From: Salipiger abyssi
Lineage (GTDB): Bacteria; Pseudomonadota; Alphaproteobacteria; Rhodobacterales; Rhodobacteraceae
NCBI RefSeq assembly: GCF_001975705.1
Contig: NZ_CP015093.1
Coordinates: 4,162,501-4,226,500 of the forward strand
DNA: 64,000 nt
Direction: 5' to 3'
Part shown: in pieces, positions 54,035-61,978 of the stretch
Numbering within the stretch: position 1 is the first letter of the stretch
How the letters are laid out: each line of letters opens with the position of its first letter
Notes under the pieces: model-generated
Told to the model about the DNA's origin: nothing
What the model saw: only the letters and a program-made list of their open reading frames with translations
The model's database searches: none
Program-made: the position numbers and the translations under genes

Positions 54035-55275
54035 TGCGCCACCCCCGCCGCGACGCTTTCGTCGATGAACCGCCCCTCGCGGAAGCGGTCGAGCCCGAAC
54101 GCCTCGGTAAGCGGCGAATGCCCCTTCGCCATCAGCTCGGCAAAACCCCAGCCCGAGCCCGGGATCGCCTTGAACCCGCCGGTGCCCCAGCCGCAATTGA
54201 TGAAACAGCCCTCGAGCGGCGTTTTCGACAGGATCGGCGAGCGGTCGCCCGTCACGTCGACGATGCCGCCCCATTGCCGCAGCATCTTCAGCCGCGAGAT
54301 CATCGGGAAGGTCTCGACCAGCGCGCGCACGGTCTCTTCGATATGCTGGAAGCTGCCGCGCTGGGTGTAGTTCACATAGCCGTCGGTGCCGCCGCCGATC
54401 ACCATCTCGCCCTTGTCGGACTGGCTCATATAGCCATGCACGGTGTTGGCCATGACGACCACGTCCATGCAGGGCTTGATCGGCTCCGAGACCAGCGCCT
54501 GCAAGGCCACCGATTCCAGCGGCAGGCGGAAGCCGGCCATCTCGGCCAGCACCCCGGAATGGCCCGCGACCACGATGCCCAGCTTGTCGCAGGCGATATC
54601 TCCCTGCGTGGTGGAGACGCCGGTCACGCGGTCCCCGTCGCGCTGCACGGCGGTGACCTCGCAATTCTGGATAATGTCCATGCCCATGTCGGAACAGGCA
54701 CGCGCATAGCCCCAGGCCACCGCATCGTGCCGGGCGGTGCCGCCGCGGGCCTGCCAGAGCGCGCCCAGCACCGGGTAGCGCGGGCCGTCGATATTCATGA
54801 TCGGGCAGAGCCGCTTGACCTCGCGCGGCGAGATCATCTCGGTGTCGATGCCCTGCATGCGGTTGGCATGCACCGTGCGCTGATAGCCGCGCAGCTCATG
54901 CTCGGTCTGGGCCAGCATCATCACGCCGCGCGGGCTGAACATGACGTTGTAGTTCAGATCCTGACTCAGCGTCTCGTAGAGCGAGCGCGCCTTTTCATAG
55001 AGCGCCGCAGACGGGTCCTGAAGGTAGTTCGAGCGGATGATCGTGGTGTTGCGCCCGGTATTGCCGCCGCCGAGCCAGCCCTTCTCGATGATCGCGACAT
55101 TGGTGATGCCGAAATTCTTGCCGAGGTAATAGGCGGTGGCGAGCCCGTGCCCGCCGGCCCCCACGATCACCACGTCATAGCGCGGTTTCGGCTGCGGACG
55201 GCGCCAGGCGCGGCCCCATCCGGTGTGATAGCGTGCGGCCTCGCGGGCGATGGCAAAGACGGAGTAACGTTTCAT
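54031..55275 (-). CDS. soxB: sarcosine oxidase subunit beta
   Basis: The 414-residue flavoprotein subunit that oxidises sarcosine. VVIVGAGGHGLATAYYLGKN is the FAD fingerprint; GGGNTGRNTTIIRSNYLQDP and NCGWGTGGFKAIPGSGWGFA are DAO-family landmarks of this subunit, which also carries covalent FMN in characterised enzymes. It is upstream of soxD on the same strand but separated by three unrelated genes, one of them on the other strand, so soxB may not be co-transcribed with soxDAG. Confidence 0.95.
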   Translation of the reverse strand: MKRYSVFAIAREAARYHTGWGRAWRRPQPKPRYDVVIVGAGGHGLATAYYLGKNFGITNVAIIEKGWLGGGNTGRNTTIIRSNYLQDPSAALYEKARSLYETLSQDLNYNVMFSPRGVMMLAQTEHELRGYQRTVHANRMQGIDTEMISPREVKRLCPIMNIDGPRYPVLGALWQARGGTARHDAVAWGYARACSDMGMDIIQNCEVTAVQRDGDRVTGVSTTQGDIACDKLGIVVAGHSGVLAEMAGFRLPLESVALQALVSEPIKPCMDVVVMANTVHGYMSQSDKGEMVIGGGTDGYVNYTQRGSFQHIEETVRALVETFPMISRLKMLRQWGGIVDVTGDRSPILSKTPLEGCFINCGWGTGGFKAIPGSGWGFAELMAKGHSPLTEAFGLDRFREGRFIDESVAAGVAH

Positions 55276-55454
55276 CGGGCCTCGAATCCGGGACAGGCGC
55301 GTCCCCTACCACCAGAACTCAACATCAGCCGGGCGTGAACCGCAACCACCCTGTCCCCCGGCGGCGCGCAGGGCCATTTGGCCGCGCCTCTGAGGGCTTT
55401 TTTCCGCCGCTTTGCATCTATACATGGATCCGGAGGACGTGGACGGGAGTGAGC

Positions 55455-56699
55455 ATGACCCTTTTCTGGATCGTTGCAGGCGCGGGCGCGCTGATCGTGG
55501 CGGCGCTGCTGGCGCTGGCGCTGCTGCGCGGGCAGCGCGAGACCGGCCCGGCGGAGGCCTATGACCTCCAGATCTATCGCGACCAGCTCAAGGAGATCGA
55601 GCGCGACGCGGCACGCGGGGTGATCGGCAGCGAAGAGGCCGAGCGGCTCAAGACCGAGGTGTCACGCCGCATCCTCGCCGCCGATGCCAAGATCCACGAT
55701 ACCGAGGGCGAGAGCGCGCGCGGGCGCGGCCCGGCCACGGCCATGGCGGTGCTGATCGCACTGGCGCTGCTCGGCGGCGGCTTCGGGCTTTATGCCACGC
55801 TGGGCGCGCCGGGCTATGGCGATCTGGGGTTGCAGGACCGCATCGCCTCTGCCCGTGAGCTGCGCGCCAACCGTCCCAGCCAGGAGGAGGTCGAGGCGCA
55901 GCTTCCCGCCACCCCGCAGGTCGAGGCGCCCGAGGATTACATGACGCTGGTCGAGCGCCTGCGCGGCGCCGTCCAGGAACGGCCCGACGACATTCAGGGC
56001 CACATGCTGCTTGCCCGCTCCGAGGCGGCGCTGGGGAACTACCCGGCGGCCTATGCGGCGCAGCGCCGGCTGATCGAGCTCAAGGGCGAGAGCGCCACCG
56101 CCAAGGATTACGCCGATCTCGCCGACATGCTGGTGCTGGCCGCCGGCGGCTATGTCTCGCCCGAGGCCGAGCGGGTGCTCGATGAGATCATGGCGCGCGA
56201 TCCGGCGAACGGCGTGGCCCGCTATTACGGCGGGCTGATGATGGCGCAGACCGGGCGGCCCGATTCCGCCTTCCGCATCTGGGACCAGCTGCTGCGCAAC
56301 AGCGCGCCCGACGATCCCTGGGTGCCGCCGATCCGCGAGCAGATCGGCGAGCTCGCCATGGCCGCCGGCAAGAACGACTACCAGCTTCCCGCCGGCGCCG
56401 CACCGCGCGGCCCCGGGCTCGCCGGCCCCAGCGCCGCCGATGTGGAGGCCACCGCCGACCTGAGCGACGCCGAACGTCAGGACATGATCCAGGGCATGGT
56501 CGACCGGCTGGGCGAGCGGCTGGCCACCGAGGGCGGCTCGCCGCAGGAATGGGCGCAGCTACTGGGCGCGCTCGGCGTGCTGGGCGAAACCGAGCGCGCC
56601 GGTGCGATCTGGGCCGAGGCGCAGACCGTCTTTGCCGGGCGGCCCGAGATGCTGGACATCGTGCGCGCCGGCGCACGTCAGGCGGGGGTGGTGGAATGA
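55455..56699 (+). CDS. ccmI: c-type cytochrome biogenesis protein CcmI
   Basis: Apocytochrome c chaperone of the Ccm system, 414 residues. Two N-terminal transmembrane helices ([20 protein letters not shown] and [20 protein letters not shown]) flank a cytoplasmic loop with a leucine-zipper-like segment ([20 protein letters not shown]). The periplasmic part has TPR-like repeats ([20 protein letters not shown]) that bind the apocytochrome C-terminus. The stop overlaps the ruvX start by four bases (ATGA). The remaining ccm genes are not in the window. Confidence 0.93.
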   Translation: MTLFWIVAGAGALIVAALLALALLRGQRETGPAEAYDLQIYRDQLKEIERDAARGVIGSEEAERLKTEVSRRILAADAKIHDTEGESARGRGPATAMAVLIALALLGGGFGLYATLGAPGYGDLGLQDRIASARELRANRPSQEEVEAQLPATPQVEAPEDYMTLVERLRGAVQERPDDIQGHMLLARSEAALGNYPAAYAAQRRLIELKGESATAKDYADLADMLVLAAGGYVSPEAERVLDEIMARDPANGVARYYGGLMMAQTGRPDSAFRIWDQLLRNSAPDDPWVPPIREQIGELAMAAGKNDYQLPAGAAPRGPGLAGPSAADVEATADLSDAERQDMIQGMVDRLGERLATEGGSPQEWAQLLGALGVLGETERAGAIWAEAQTVFAGRPEMLDIVRAGARQAGVVE

Positions 56700-57166
56700 T
56701 CCTCGACGAGATCGAAGACTTTGCCGCTGCCCTGCCCCCGATGCGCGCCATCGCCGGGCTCGACCTCGGCACCAAGACCATCGGCGTGGCGCTGTCGGAC
56801 CGGTTGCTGACCGTGGCCACGCCGCTGGAAACGATCAAGCGCAAGAAATTCACCGAGGATGCGCAGCGCCTGCAAGCGATCCTCTCCGCGCGCGAGATCG
56901 GCGGCATCGTGCTCGGCCTGCCGCGCAATATGGACGGCTCCGAAGGCCCGCGCTGCCAGTCGACCCGCGCCTTCGCGCGCAATTTCGCGCAGCTCTGGGA
57001 CGGGCCGCTGACCTTCTGGGACGAACGCCTCTCCACCGTCGCCGCCGAGCGCGCGCTGCTGGAGGCCGACACCTCGCGCAAGAAGCGCGCCGAGCTGATC
57101 GACCATGTGGCGGCCTCCTACATCCTTCAGGGCGCGCTCGACCGGCTGCGCCATCTGCGGGGGTAA
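56696..57166 (+). CDS. ruvX: Holliday junction resolvase-like protein YqgF/RuvX
   Basis: RNase H-fold protein of 156 residues. The motifs are [16 protein letters not shown] (first Asp), [35 protein letters not shown] (catalytic Glu) and [20 protein letters not shown] (final Asp). In enterobacteria YqgF acts in 16S rRNA 5' processing; the resolvase name is by homology. It overlaps ccmI upstream and is three bases from the next gene, so the three form an operon. Confidence 0.94.
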   Translation: MILDEIEDFAAALPPMRAIAGLDLGTKTIGVALSDRLLTVATPLETIKRKKFTEDAQRLQAILSAREIGGIVLGLPRNMDGSEGPRCQSTRAFARNFAQLWDGPLTFWDERLSTVAAERALLEADTSRKKRAELIDHVAASYILQGALDRLRHLRG

Positions 57167-57169
57167 GCC

Positions 57170-57400
57170 ATGAGCGACGAGGTCTGGAAACGCGACGAGA
57201 TCGAGAGCCCCTGCATCAAGATCTGCGTCATTCATCCGGAGGCGCGGCTCTGCACCGGCTGCCTGCGCAGCATCGACGAGATCGCCGCCTGGTCGAAGAT
57301 GACCCAGGCGGAGCGCCGTGCGGTGATGGCAGAGCTGCCGGGCCGCAAGAGCCAGCTCATCCGCCGCCGCGGCGGGCGCGCGGGCCGGCGCGACCGGTAA
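57170..57400 (+). CDS. DUF1289 cysteine-rich small protein
   Basis: A 76-residue protein with the DUF1289 signature SPCIKICVIHPEARLCTGC, then RSIDEIAAWSKM. Four cysteines probably bind iron-sulfur or zinc; function unknown. The C-terminus is strongly basic (RKSQLIRRRGGRAGRRDR). It is the last gene of the ccmI-ruvX operon and converges with dusA, with only three bases between the stops. Confidence 0.9.
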   Translation: MSDEVWKRDEIESPCIKICVIHPEARLCTGCLRSIDEIAAWSKMTQAERRAVMAELPGRKSQLIRRRGGRAGRRDR

Positions 57401-57403
57401 GGC

Positions 57404-58411
57404 TCAGGCCGCCTCGGTCACCCGCATCAGCGCCTTTTCGATCAGTTCGGGCCCCACGCCGTCGCGCGTCGCCTCCTCCGACAGCACCCGCCGCCAGCCG
57501 CGCGCACCGGGACGGCCCGCGAAGAGCCCCAGCATGTGCCGGGTGATCTGATGCAGCCGCCCGCCCTGCGCCAGATGGCGCTCGATATAGGGCAGCATGG
57601 CGCGGGCAATGTCCTCGGGCGCCTTGGCCTCCGCCGCAGCGCCATAGATCCGCGCATCCGCCCCGGCGAGGATCTCCCAGGGCTTGTGATAGGCGGCGCG
57701 CCCAATCATCACCCCGTCGAGCCCCTCCTCCAGCAGCGCCTGCGCGGCTTCGAGACTGTCGATGCCACCATTGATCGAGATCTCGAGCTCCGGGAAGGCC
57801 CGCTTCATCTCCACCACCAGCGGATAGTCGAGCGGCGGGATATCGCGGTTTTCCTTGGGGCTGAGCCCTTGCAGCCAGGCCTTGCGCGCATGGATCGTCA
57901 CCTTGCGGCACCCTGCCCCGGCAACCTTTTCGACAAAGCGCGGCAGCACCTCGCGCGGCTCCTGATCGTCGACCCCGATGCGGCATTTCACGCTCACCTC
58001 GATGCCCACCGCCGCGCGCATGGCAGCGACGCAGTCGGCCACCAGCTCGGGCGTCTTCATCAGCACCGCGCCGAACGTGCCCGACTGCACCCGGTCCGAC
58101 GGGCAGCCGCAATTGAGGTCGACCTGATCGTATCCCGCCTGCTCACCAAGCCGCGCCGCCTCGGCCAGTTCCTGCGGCTCCGACCCGCCCAGTTGCAGCA
58201 CGACGGGATGTTCCTCGGGGCTGAAATCGAGCAGATGCAGCGCCCCACCCCGCACCAGCGCGGGGGCGGTGACCATCTCGGTATGGAGCAGCGTCTGCCG
58301 CGACAGCAGCCGGTGGAAATACCGGCAATGCCGGTCGGTCCAGTCCATCATGGGCGCGACGGACAGACGGGAAGCCGTTGATATCTCCTTTTTTCTTTTT
58401 TTCTCAGCCAC
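57404..58411 (-). CDS. dusA: tRNA-dihydrouridine(20/20a) synthase DusA
   Basis: FMN enzyme reducing U20/U20a in the tRNA D-loop; 335 residues. SVAPMMDWTDRHCRYFHRLL is the DusA N-terminal motif; LNCGCPSDRVQSGTFGAVLM contains the catalytic Cys; SINGGIDS and VMIGRAAYHKPW bind FMN phosphate. The start is GTG 58411 and the first 13 residues are lysine-rich (MAEKKRKKEISTA), not typical of the family. This would fit an island that has replaced the 5' end of dusA and supplied a new start, as known for dusA-specific integrases. Confidence 0.95.
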   Translation of the reverse strand: MAEKKRKKEISTASRLSVAPMMDWTDRHCRYFHRLLSRQTLLHTEMVTAPALVRGGALHLLDFSPEEHPVVLQLGGSEPQELAEAARLGEQAGYDQVDLNCGCPSDRVQSGTFGAVLMKTPELVADCVAAMRAAVGIEVSVKCRIGVDDQEPREVLPRFVEKVAGAGCRKVTIHARKAWLQGLSPKENRDIPPLDYPLVVEMKRAFPELEISINGGIDSLEAAQALLEEGLDGVMIGRAAYHKPWEILAGADARIYGAAAEAKAPEDIARAMLPYIERHLAQGGRLHQITRHMLGLFAGRPGARGWRRVLSEEATRDGVGPELIEKALMRVTEAA

Positions 58412-58450
58412 TTCGGCGCACCTTCAGCTCGTCTCGTTTCCGCTCATTAT

Positions 58451-58518
58451 GGACCAAATCAGTCGATTTTGACACTGGATTTGGTCCTGTGGACCAAATA
58501 CAGTTCCATGGACCAAAT
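58451..58518. repeat. cluster of GGACCAAAT sites ahead of the integrase
   Basis: Direct copies at 58451-58459, 58491-58499 and 58510-58518 and one inverted copy (ATTTGGTCC) at 58479-58487. The last copy overlaps the integrase ribosome binding region. The layout fits binding sites for the recombinase, an excisionase or an autoregulator. Confidence 0.8.
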
Positions 58519-58530
58519 GGGGAGACCATC

Positions 58531-59601
58531 ATGGGCTCGATCACCACGCGCAAACGCAAGGATGGACATAACAGCTACAGGGCACGTGTACGAGTGATGC
58601 GCGAGGGCACCGTCTATCATGAGACGAAGACTTTTGACAGACGTCCAGCTGCGACCGCCTGGATAAAGAAACGCGAGAAAGAGCTAGCAAGACCTGGTGC
58701 GCTGGAAGAGTTGAACGCATCCGATCCCCCGCTGTCCAAAGCGATCGAGCGCTATACCGAGGAAGCCGTGAAGGACATCGGCCGCACGAAAGCGCAGGTC
58801 CTCAGGACCATCACCACCTACCCGATCGCCGATCTGCCCTGCTCCACCATCAAGGCGAAGGATATCATCGAGTTCCTTCAGTCACTGCCTGGACAACCGC
58901 AAACCGTCGGGAACTACGCGAGCCATCTCGCCTCCATTTTCGCCATAGCCCGACCGATGTGGGACTTTCGACTGGATGACCGGGAGATGAGAGACGCGAT
59001 CACCGTCGCGCGCCGCATGGGGATCATCTCCCGTTCTGCGCAGCGGAACCGCAGGCCCACCCTTGATGAACTCGACCGGCTGCTGGCCCACTTCATTGAT
59101 CGGCGCCAGAGAACGCCTCAAGCCATGCCCATGCACAAGGTGATCGTTTTCGCTCTCTTCTCGACGCGCCGACAGGCAGAGATCACCCGGCTCACCTGGG
59201 ATGACTTTCAGAAGGAGCACAAGCGCATCCTGGTCCGCGACATGAAGCATCCCGGCGAAAAACTCGGAAACGATACCTGGGTCGATCTGCCTGAGGAGGC
59301 CATTCGGGTCATCGACAGTATGCGCAAGAGCAAGGCTGAGATCTTCCCCTACTCCCCGGACGCGATCACGACCAACTTCACACGCGCTTGCAAGCTACTC
59401 GGGATCGAGGATCTGCACTTCCACGATCTGCGCCACGAAGGCATTTCCCGGTTGTTCGAGATGGGTTGGAACATCCCCCATGTCGCGGCGGTCAGCGGAC
59501 ACAGGTCTTGGGTTAGCCTGAAACGCTATACGCACATCCGAGAAACAGGCGACAAATATGCAAACTGGCCGGGAATGCAGGTCGCAATCGACAGAGCCTG
59601 A
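58531..59601 (+). CDS. tyrosine recombinase (site-specific integrase)
   Basis: A 356-residue phage-type integrase. The N-terminal arm-binding domain starts MGSITTRKRKDGHNSYRARV; a core-binding SAM-like domain covers about residues 65-165. Catalytic residues are visible: Arg in FALFSTRRQAEITRLTWDDF, His-x-x-Arg in HFHDLRHEGISRLFEMGW, His in VSGHRSWVSLKRYTHI and the nucleophile Tyr in KRYTH. ATG 58531 has GGGGAGACC upstream; longer upstream reading has no SD. No excisionase gene is apparent. Confidence 0.93.
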   Translation: MGSITTRKRKDGHNSYRARVRVMREGTVYHETKTFDRRPAATAWIKKREKELARPGALEELNASDPPLSKAIERYTEEAVKDIGRTKAQVLRTITTYPIADLPCSTIKAKDIIEFLQSLPGQPQTVGNYASHLASIFAIARPMWDFRLDDREMRDAITVARRMGIISRSAQRNRRPTLDELDRLLAHFIDRRQRTPQAMPMHKVIVFALFSTRRQAEITRLTWDDFQKEHKRILVRDMKHPGEKLGNDTWVDLPEEAIRVIDSMRKSKAEIFPYSPDAITTNFTRACKLLGIEDLHFHDLRHEGISRLFEMGWNIPHVAAVSGHRSWVSLKRYTHIRETGDKYANWPGMQVAIDRA

Positions 59602-59702
59602 GCTCAGCCCGCCTTGCCGAAGGTTCCCCAGCCTGAAACTTTGAAGGAAGCTCAAATAGGCCACACTCCAAGCGATCTGCCTTCAAATTATCGAAGTATC
59701 GT

Positions 59703-59720
59703 TGGTTGCGGGGGCAGGAT
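59703..59720 (-). other. tRNA-fMet 3'-end-like fragment, possible attachment-site remnant
   Basis: On the minus strand it reads ATCCTGCCCCCGCAACCA, the T-stem, acceptor and CCA end expected of an alphaproteobacterial initiator tRNA. No other tRNA part is attached. It lies 101 bases behind the integrase stop. Confidence 0.45.
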
Positions 59721-60000
59721 CTGATCACAACTTGCGCCCCGAGCAAGTAAAGATGGTTGCGGGAGGGCGCACCCATCATAACTTGCCACTGGACGGTCGG
59801 CCCATGGGGCCAGATGATGTTAGAGATGTATCTAAGAAAATTGCGATGGTTGTGGGGATTTCCCGCGGTCTGGAATTGCTATTTCGAGCGGTAGCTTAGC
59901 CTTGGCGGAAACGCGACAGCACTCTTGAGCGCTGCCCTCCGAAGGTGGAGGTTTAAATCCCGATAACGCGTCACTACTTCGTTGGTCTTTCAAACAACGT

Positions 60001-60034
60001 AAGAAACTACCGGCCCCGTTCGCGGGGCCGGTAG
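60001..60034 (-). terminator. terminator of the hsp20-SPW operon
   Basis: Twelve-pair stem CTACCGGCCCCG/CGGGGCCGGTAG around a four-base loop, followed on the minus strand by TTTCTTA, six bases past the SPW gene's stop. Confidence 0.85.
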
Positions 60035-60039
60035 CCAAA

Positions 60040-60402
60040 TTAGGCTGTCAGAGCAGAATTCCCACCGTCGTTCTTCCAGCGCCGCCAGGCGGGAAAGGCC
60101 AGCGCGAGCACGCCGAGGGCCACATGGGCAAGCGCGATACTGAGCGTGAAGCCGGCTACGAGAGCCCATGGGCTGATCGCAGCCCAGACACCCGCAACCA
60201 TACGCGCCCAGTCAAGCCCTTCATGCGGTCGCCAAAGCGCAATTGCGGCAAGCACTGCGATCAGTCCTCCTGTCAGTAGGGCGCTCCAGAAGGCAATATC
60301 GGTCATCGTGACGACGAAGGGCAACCCAGCGAGGGCTAGGCCCGCGAGAAGGCTGATGCCGTCGCCAAGCTTGTCATAGTTCGTGGTCCAGGTCTTGCTC
60401 AT
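60040..60402 (-). CDS. SPW repeat membrane protein
   Basis: A 120-residue protein with four transmembrane helices and one clear SPW-type motif, GVWAAISPWALVAG, near residue 70; the first half has the matching helix pair. SPW proteins are small membrane proteins of unknown function found with stress genes. A near-perfect SD (AAGGAGGT) precedes the ATG. It is the last gene of the minus-strand run starting with hsp20, 30 bases after the omega-like gene. Confidence 0.8.
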   Translation of the reverse strand: MSKTWTTNYDKLGDGISLLAGLALAGLPFVVTMTDIAFWSALLTGGLIAVLAAIALWRPHEGLDWARMVAGVWAAISPWALVAGFTLSIALAHVALGVLALAFPAWRRWKNDGGNSALTA

Positions 60403-60432
60403 GGTGTTACCTCCTTTCTCTTCACCAGGGAT

Positions 60433-60672
60433 TCAATGCGGCCGAGCCAGCCGCTTGGGCGCCGGCGCAGGCAGGAAGGGCAACAGCTCCTCCTGCGAAA
60501 TCGCACCGGTCGCGATCTCTTCCAAGGCAAGCTCTTCGGTTGCTTGCCGTTTAGGTTCGACCCGCGGTTCTGCCCCGGCCCTCAGCGCCCGGCTGCGGGC
60601 GCTCGCGGCGAGGACCAGTGCGAAACGATCGGGCACCGCCTGCTGGGCATCAATTGCAACGAAGGGATTCAT
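60433..60672 (-). CDS. RNA polymerase omega subunit-like small protein
   Basis: A 79-residue protein. VPDRFALVLAASARSRALRA, then LALEEIATGAI, matches the core of RpoZ (V-P-N-R-F-x-L-V-x-x-A-x-x-R-A and the A-L-x-E-I-A helix). The genuine alphaproteobacterial omega is longer at its ends and normally lies beside spoT or recG, so this is a second, divergent copy or an omega mimic. The tail is proline-rich (EELLPFLPAPAPKRLARPH). Its ATG overlaps the stop of the upstream NDUFS4-like gene (ATGA). Functional incorporation into polymerase is unproven. Confidence 0.65.
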   Translation of the reverse strand: MNPFVAIDAQQAVPDRFALVLAASARSRALRAGAEPRVEPKRQATEELALEEIATGAISQEELLPFLPAPAPKRLARPH

Positions 60673-61400
60673 GCCGCCCTCCCTTCCTCAACGGATGGAT
60701 ACAATCCGTCGGCGGCCACCGCCGCTTCAAGCGCCAACAGCGCTCGTTCAACCTCGGCAAACTGCGATGCACGCTGGTTTTCCGGCATGCCTTCGGTGCT
60801 GGCGACATCCTGAAGATACTCCGTGTAGGCCCAGTTCATCAGGATAGAACGGCGAGCCTCCAACGACAGGCTGGCGTCCGAAGCAACTTCAATGGGAGAA
60901 CGCCCATCATCGCCGCCTTTCGGATCGCCCCGCCGTTTTGCGCCGGCCATCGCGTCACGATAGGTTTGCCGCATCTCGGACAGTCCGAGCCGAGAGAGCG
61001 TGGCATCGGACCACAGCCCGGCCTGCCTGTCCCGTGCCCGGGCGGCACGGCGCGCGGCTTCGCCTGCCGGCAGATGCACCTCGTAAGCCACCCCCAGACG
61101 CTTTGCATGGCGAATAGCGGCTTCCAGCGTCGGAAAGCTAAGGTCTATCTGCTGGATCGTGTCGTCGCCACCCGTCCAGCCCATCAAAGGCTCGAGCCAA
61201 GGACCGGTCCGGCGTGGAAAGCTCATCTTCCAGCCCTTCGTACGCGTGCGCCCCGAGGTCATCGCCGATTTCGACGGTTTCCATATCCGGGCGACCGCAT
61301 CGTCCGGCAGAGAAGAGTCCCAGTCTGGTCGCGAACCGGCCTGACTCAGAATGGGTGATACATGTGATTGTCCTGTGAAATCTCCGCTGATCACGTTCAT
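60669..61400 (-). CDS. NDUFS4-like domain fused to a second small-domain family
   Basis: A 243-residue protein. Residues 35-112 resemble the complex I accessory subunit NDUFS4: ARIWKPSKSAMTSGRTRTKG, then PLMGWTGGDDTIQQIDLSFP and AIRHAKRLGVAYEV. From about residue 165 the sequence SPIEVASDASLSLEARRSIL, then NWAYTEYLQDVASTEGMPE, resembles a separate family of roughly 80-residue proteins often found in alphaproteobacterial stress clusters (my recollection). There is no membrane segment. GGAGGC precedes the ATG. Placed between hsp20 and the omega-like gene, it is unlikely to be part of the normal nuo operon. Confidence 0.65.
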   Translation of the reverse strand: MNVISGDFTGQSHVSPILSQAGSRPDWDSSLPDDAVARIWKPSKSAMTSGRTRTKGWKMSFPRRTGPWLEPLMGWTGGDDTIQQIDLSFPTLEAAIRHAKRLGVAYEVHLPAGEAARRAARARDRQAGLWSDATLSRLGLSEMRQTYRDAMAGAKRRGDPKGGDDGRSPIEVASDASLSLEARRSILMNWAYTEYLQDVASTEGMPENQRASQFAEVERALLALEAAVAADGLYPSVEEGRAA

Positions 61401-61430
61401 CTCTTAGCCTCCAGATTGCAGGAAGGGCGT

Positions 61431-61453
61431 CCGGCCGCCACCCGAGCGGCCGG
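61431..61453 (-). promoter_or_regulatory. intercistronic hairpin after hsp20
   Basis: Eight-pair stem CCGGCCGC/GCGGCCGG with a seven-base loop and no T tail, between the hsp20 stop and the next ATG. It could protect the hsp20 mRNA 3' end or cause partial termination. Confidence 0.45.
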
Positions 61454-61480
61454 AACGTCCCGTTCTGGGTCCAAGCTGGT

Positions 61481-61978
61481 TCAGGCCGCGACCGGTTCCG
61501 GCTCTGGAGCTGTCTCGAGCTGCCTGGTCTCGAGACCCTCGGTCGCCTCAGCCGACGCGATCTCGATCCGACGCGGTTTGAGTTCCTCGGGGATCTCGCG
61601 CTTGAGCTCGACGGTCAGCAAGCCGTTCGACAGCGTGGCCGCTTCGACCCGGACGTGATCGGCCAGTTCGAACCGACGTTCAAACGACCGGCCGGCGATG
61701 CCACGATAGAGATAGCTGACACCGCCGTCACCTTCGGGCGTCTCCTTGCGGCCCGACACGATCAGCATGTTCTTGTCTTGGGTCAGGGTCAGATCGTCTT
61801 CGGCAAAGCCCGCCACCGCCATGTCGATGCGATAGTCGTCCTCGCCGGTCTTGACGATGTCATAAGGCGGCCAGTTGTCGAGCGTCTCCACTCGACGGGC
61901 TGTCTCGAGCGCGTCGAGCATACGGTCGAAGCCAACGCTCGAACGGAACAGAGGTGCAAAATCAAGTGTCGTTGCCAT
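61481..61978 (-). CDS. Hsp20/alpha-crystallin family small heat-shock protein
   Basis: A 165-residue IbpA-type holdase. The N-terminus LDFAPLFRSSVGFDRMLDAL is the proteobacterial IbpA pattern, and the alpha-crystallin domain covers about residues 35-135 with DDYRIDMAVAGFAEDDL and the conserved ADHVRVEAATLSNGLLTVEL. The tail RREIEI-type IxI anchor is present as RRIEIASAE; an acidic, Pro-rich extension follows (QLETAPEPEPVAA). ATG 61978 is preferred to 61984 because GGAGGA then lies eight bases upstream. It heads the minus-strand stress operon. Confidence 0.93.
   Translation of the reverse strand: MATTLDFAPLFRSSVGFDRMLDALETARRVETLDNWPPYDIVKTGEDDYRIDMAVAGFAEDDLTLTQDKNMLIVSGRKETPEGDGGVSYLYRGIAGRSFERRFELADHVRVEAATLSNGLLTVELKREIPEELKPRRIEIASAEATEGLETRQLETAPEPEPVAA

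Larger units (their letters stand above)
59602..60039. other. 438-base noncoding stretch behind the integrase
   Basis: Contains a tRNA-fMet 3'-end-like 18-mer at 59703-59720, an imperfect 51-base tandem repeat (59703 onward), a segment with degenerate tRNA character (about 59895-59968) and the terminator of the SPW gene. A 65-residue frame (59702-59899) exists but lacks an SD and follows the repeat; I do not call it a gene. Confidence 0.5.

Noticed and set aside
59702..59899. 65-residue open frame spanning the tandem repeat
   Set aside because: No Shine-Dalgarno, it begins within a tRNA-like fragment, and its peptide (VAGAG...) is the sort produced by translating tRNA 3' ends.
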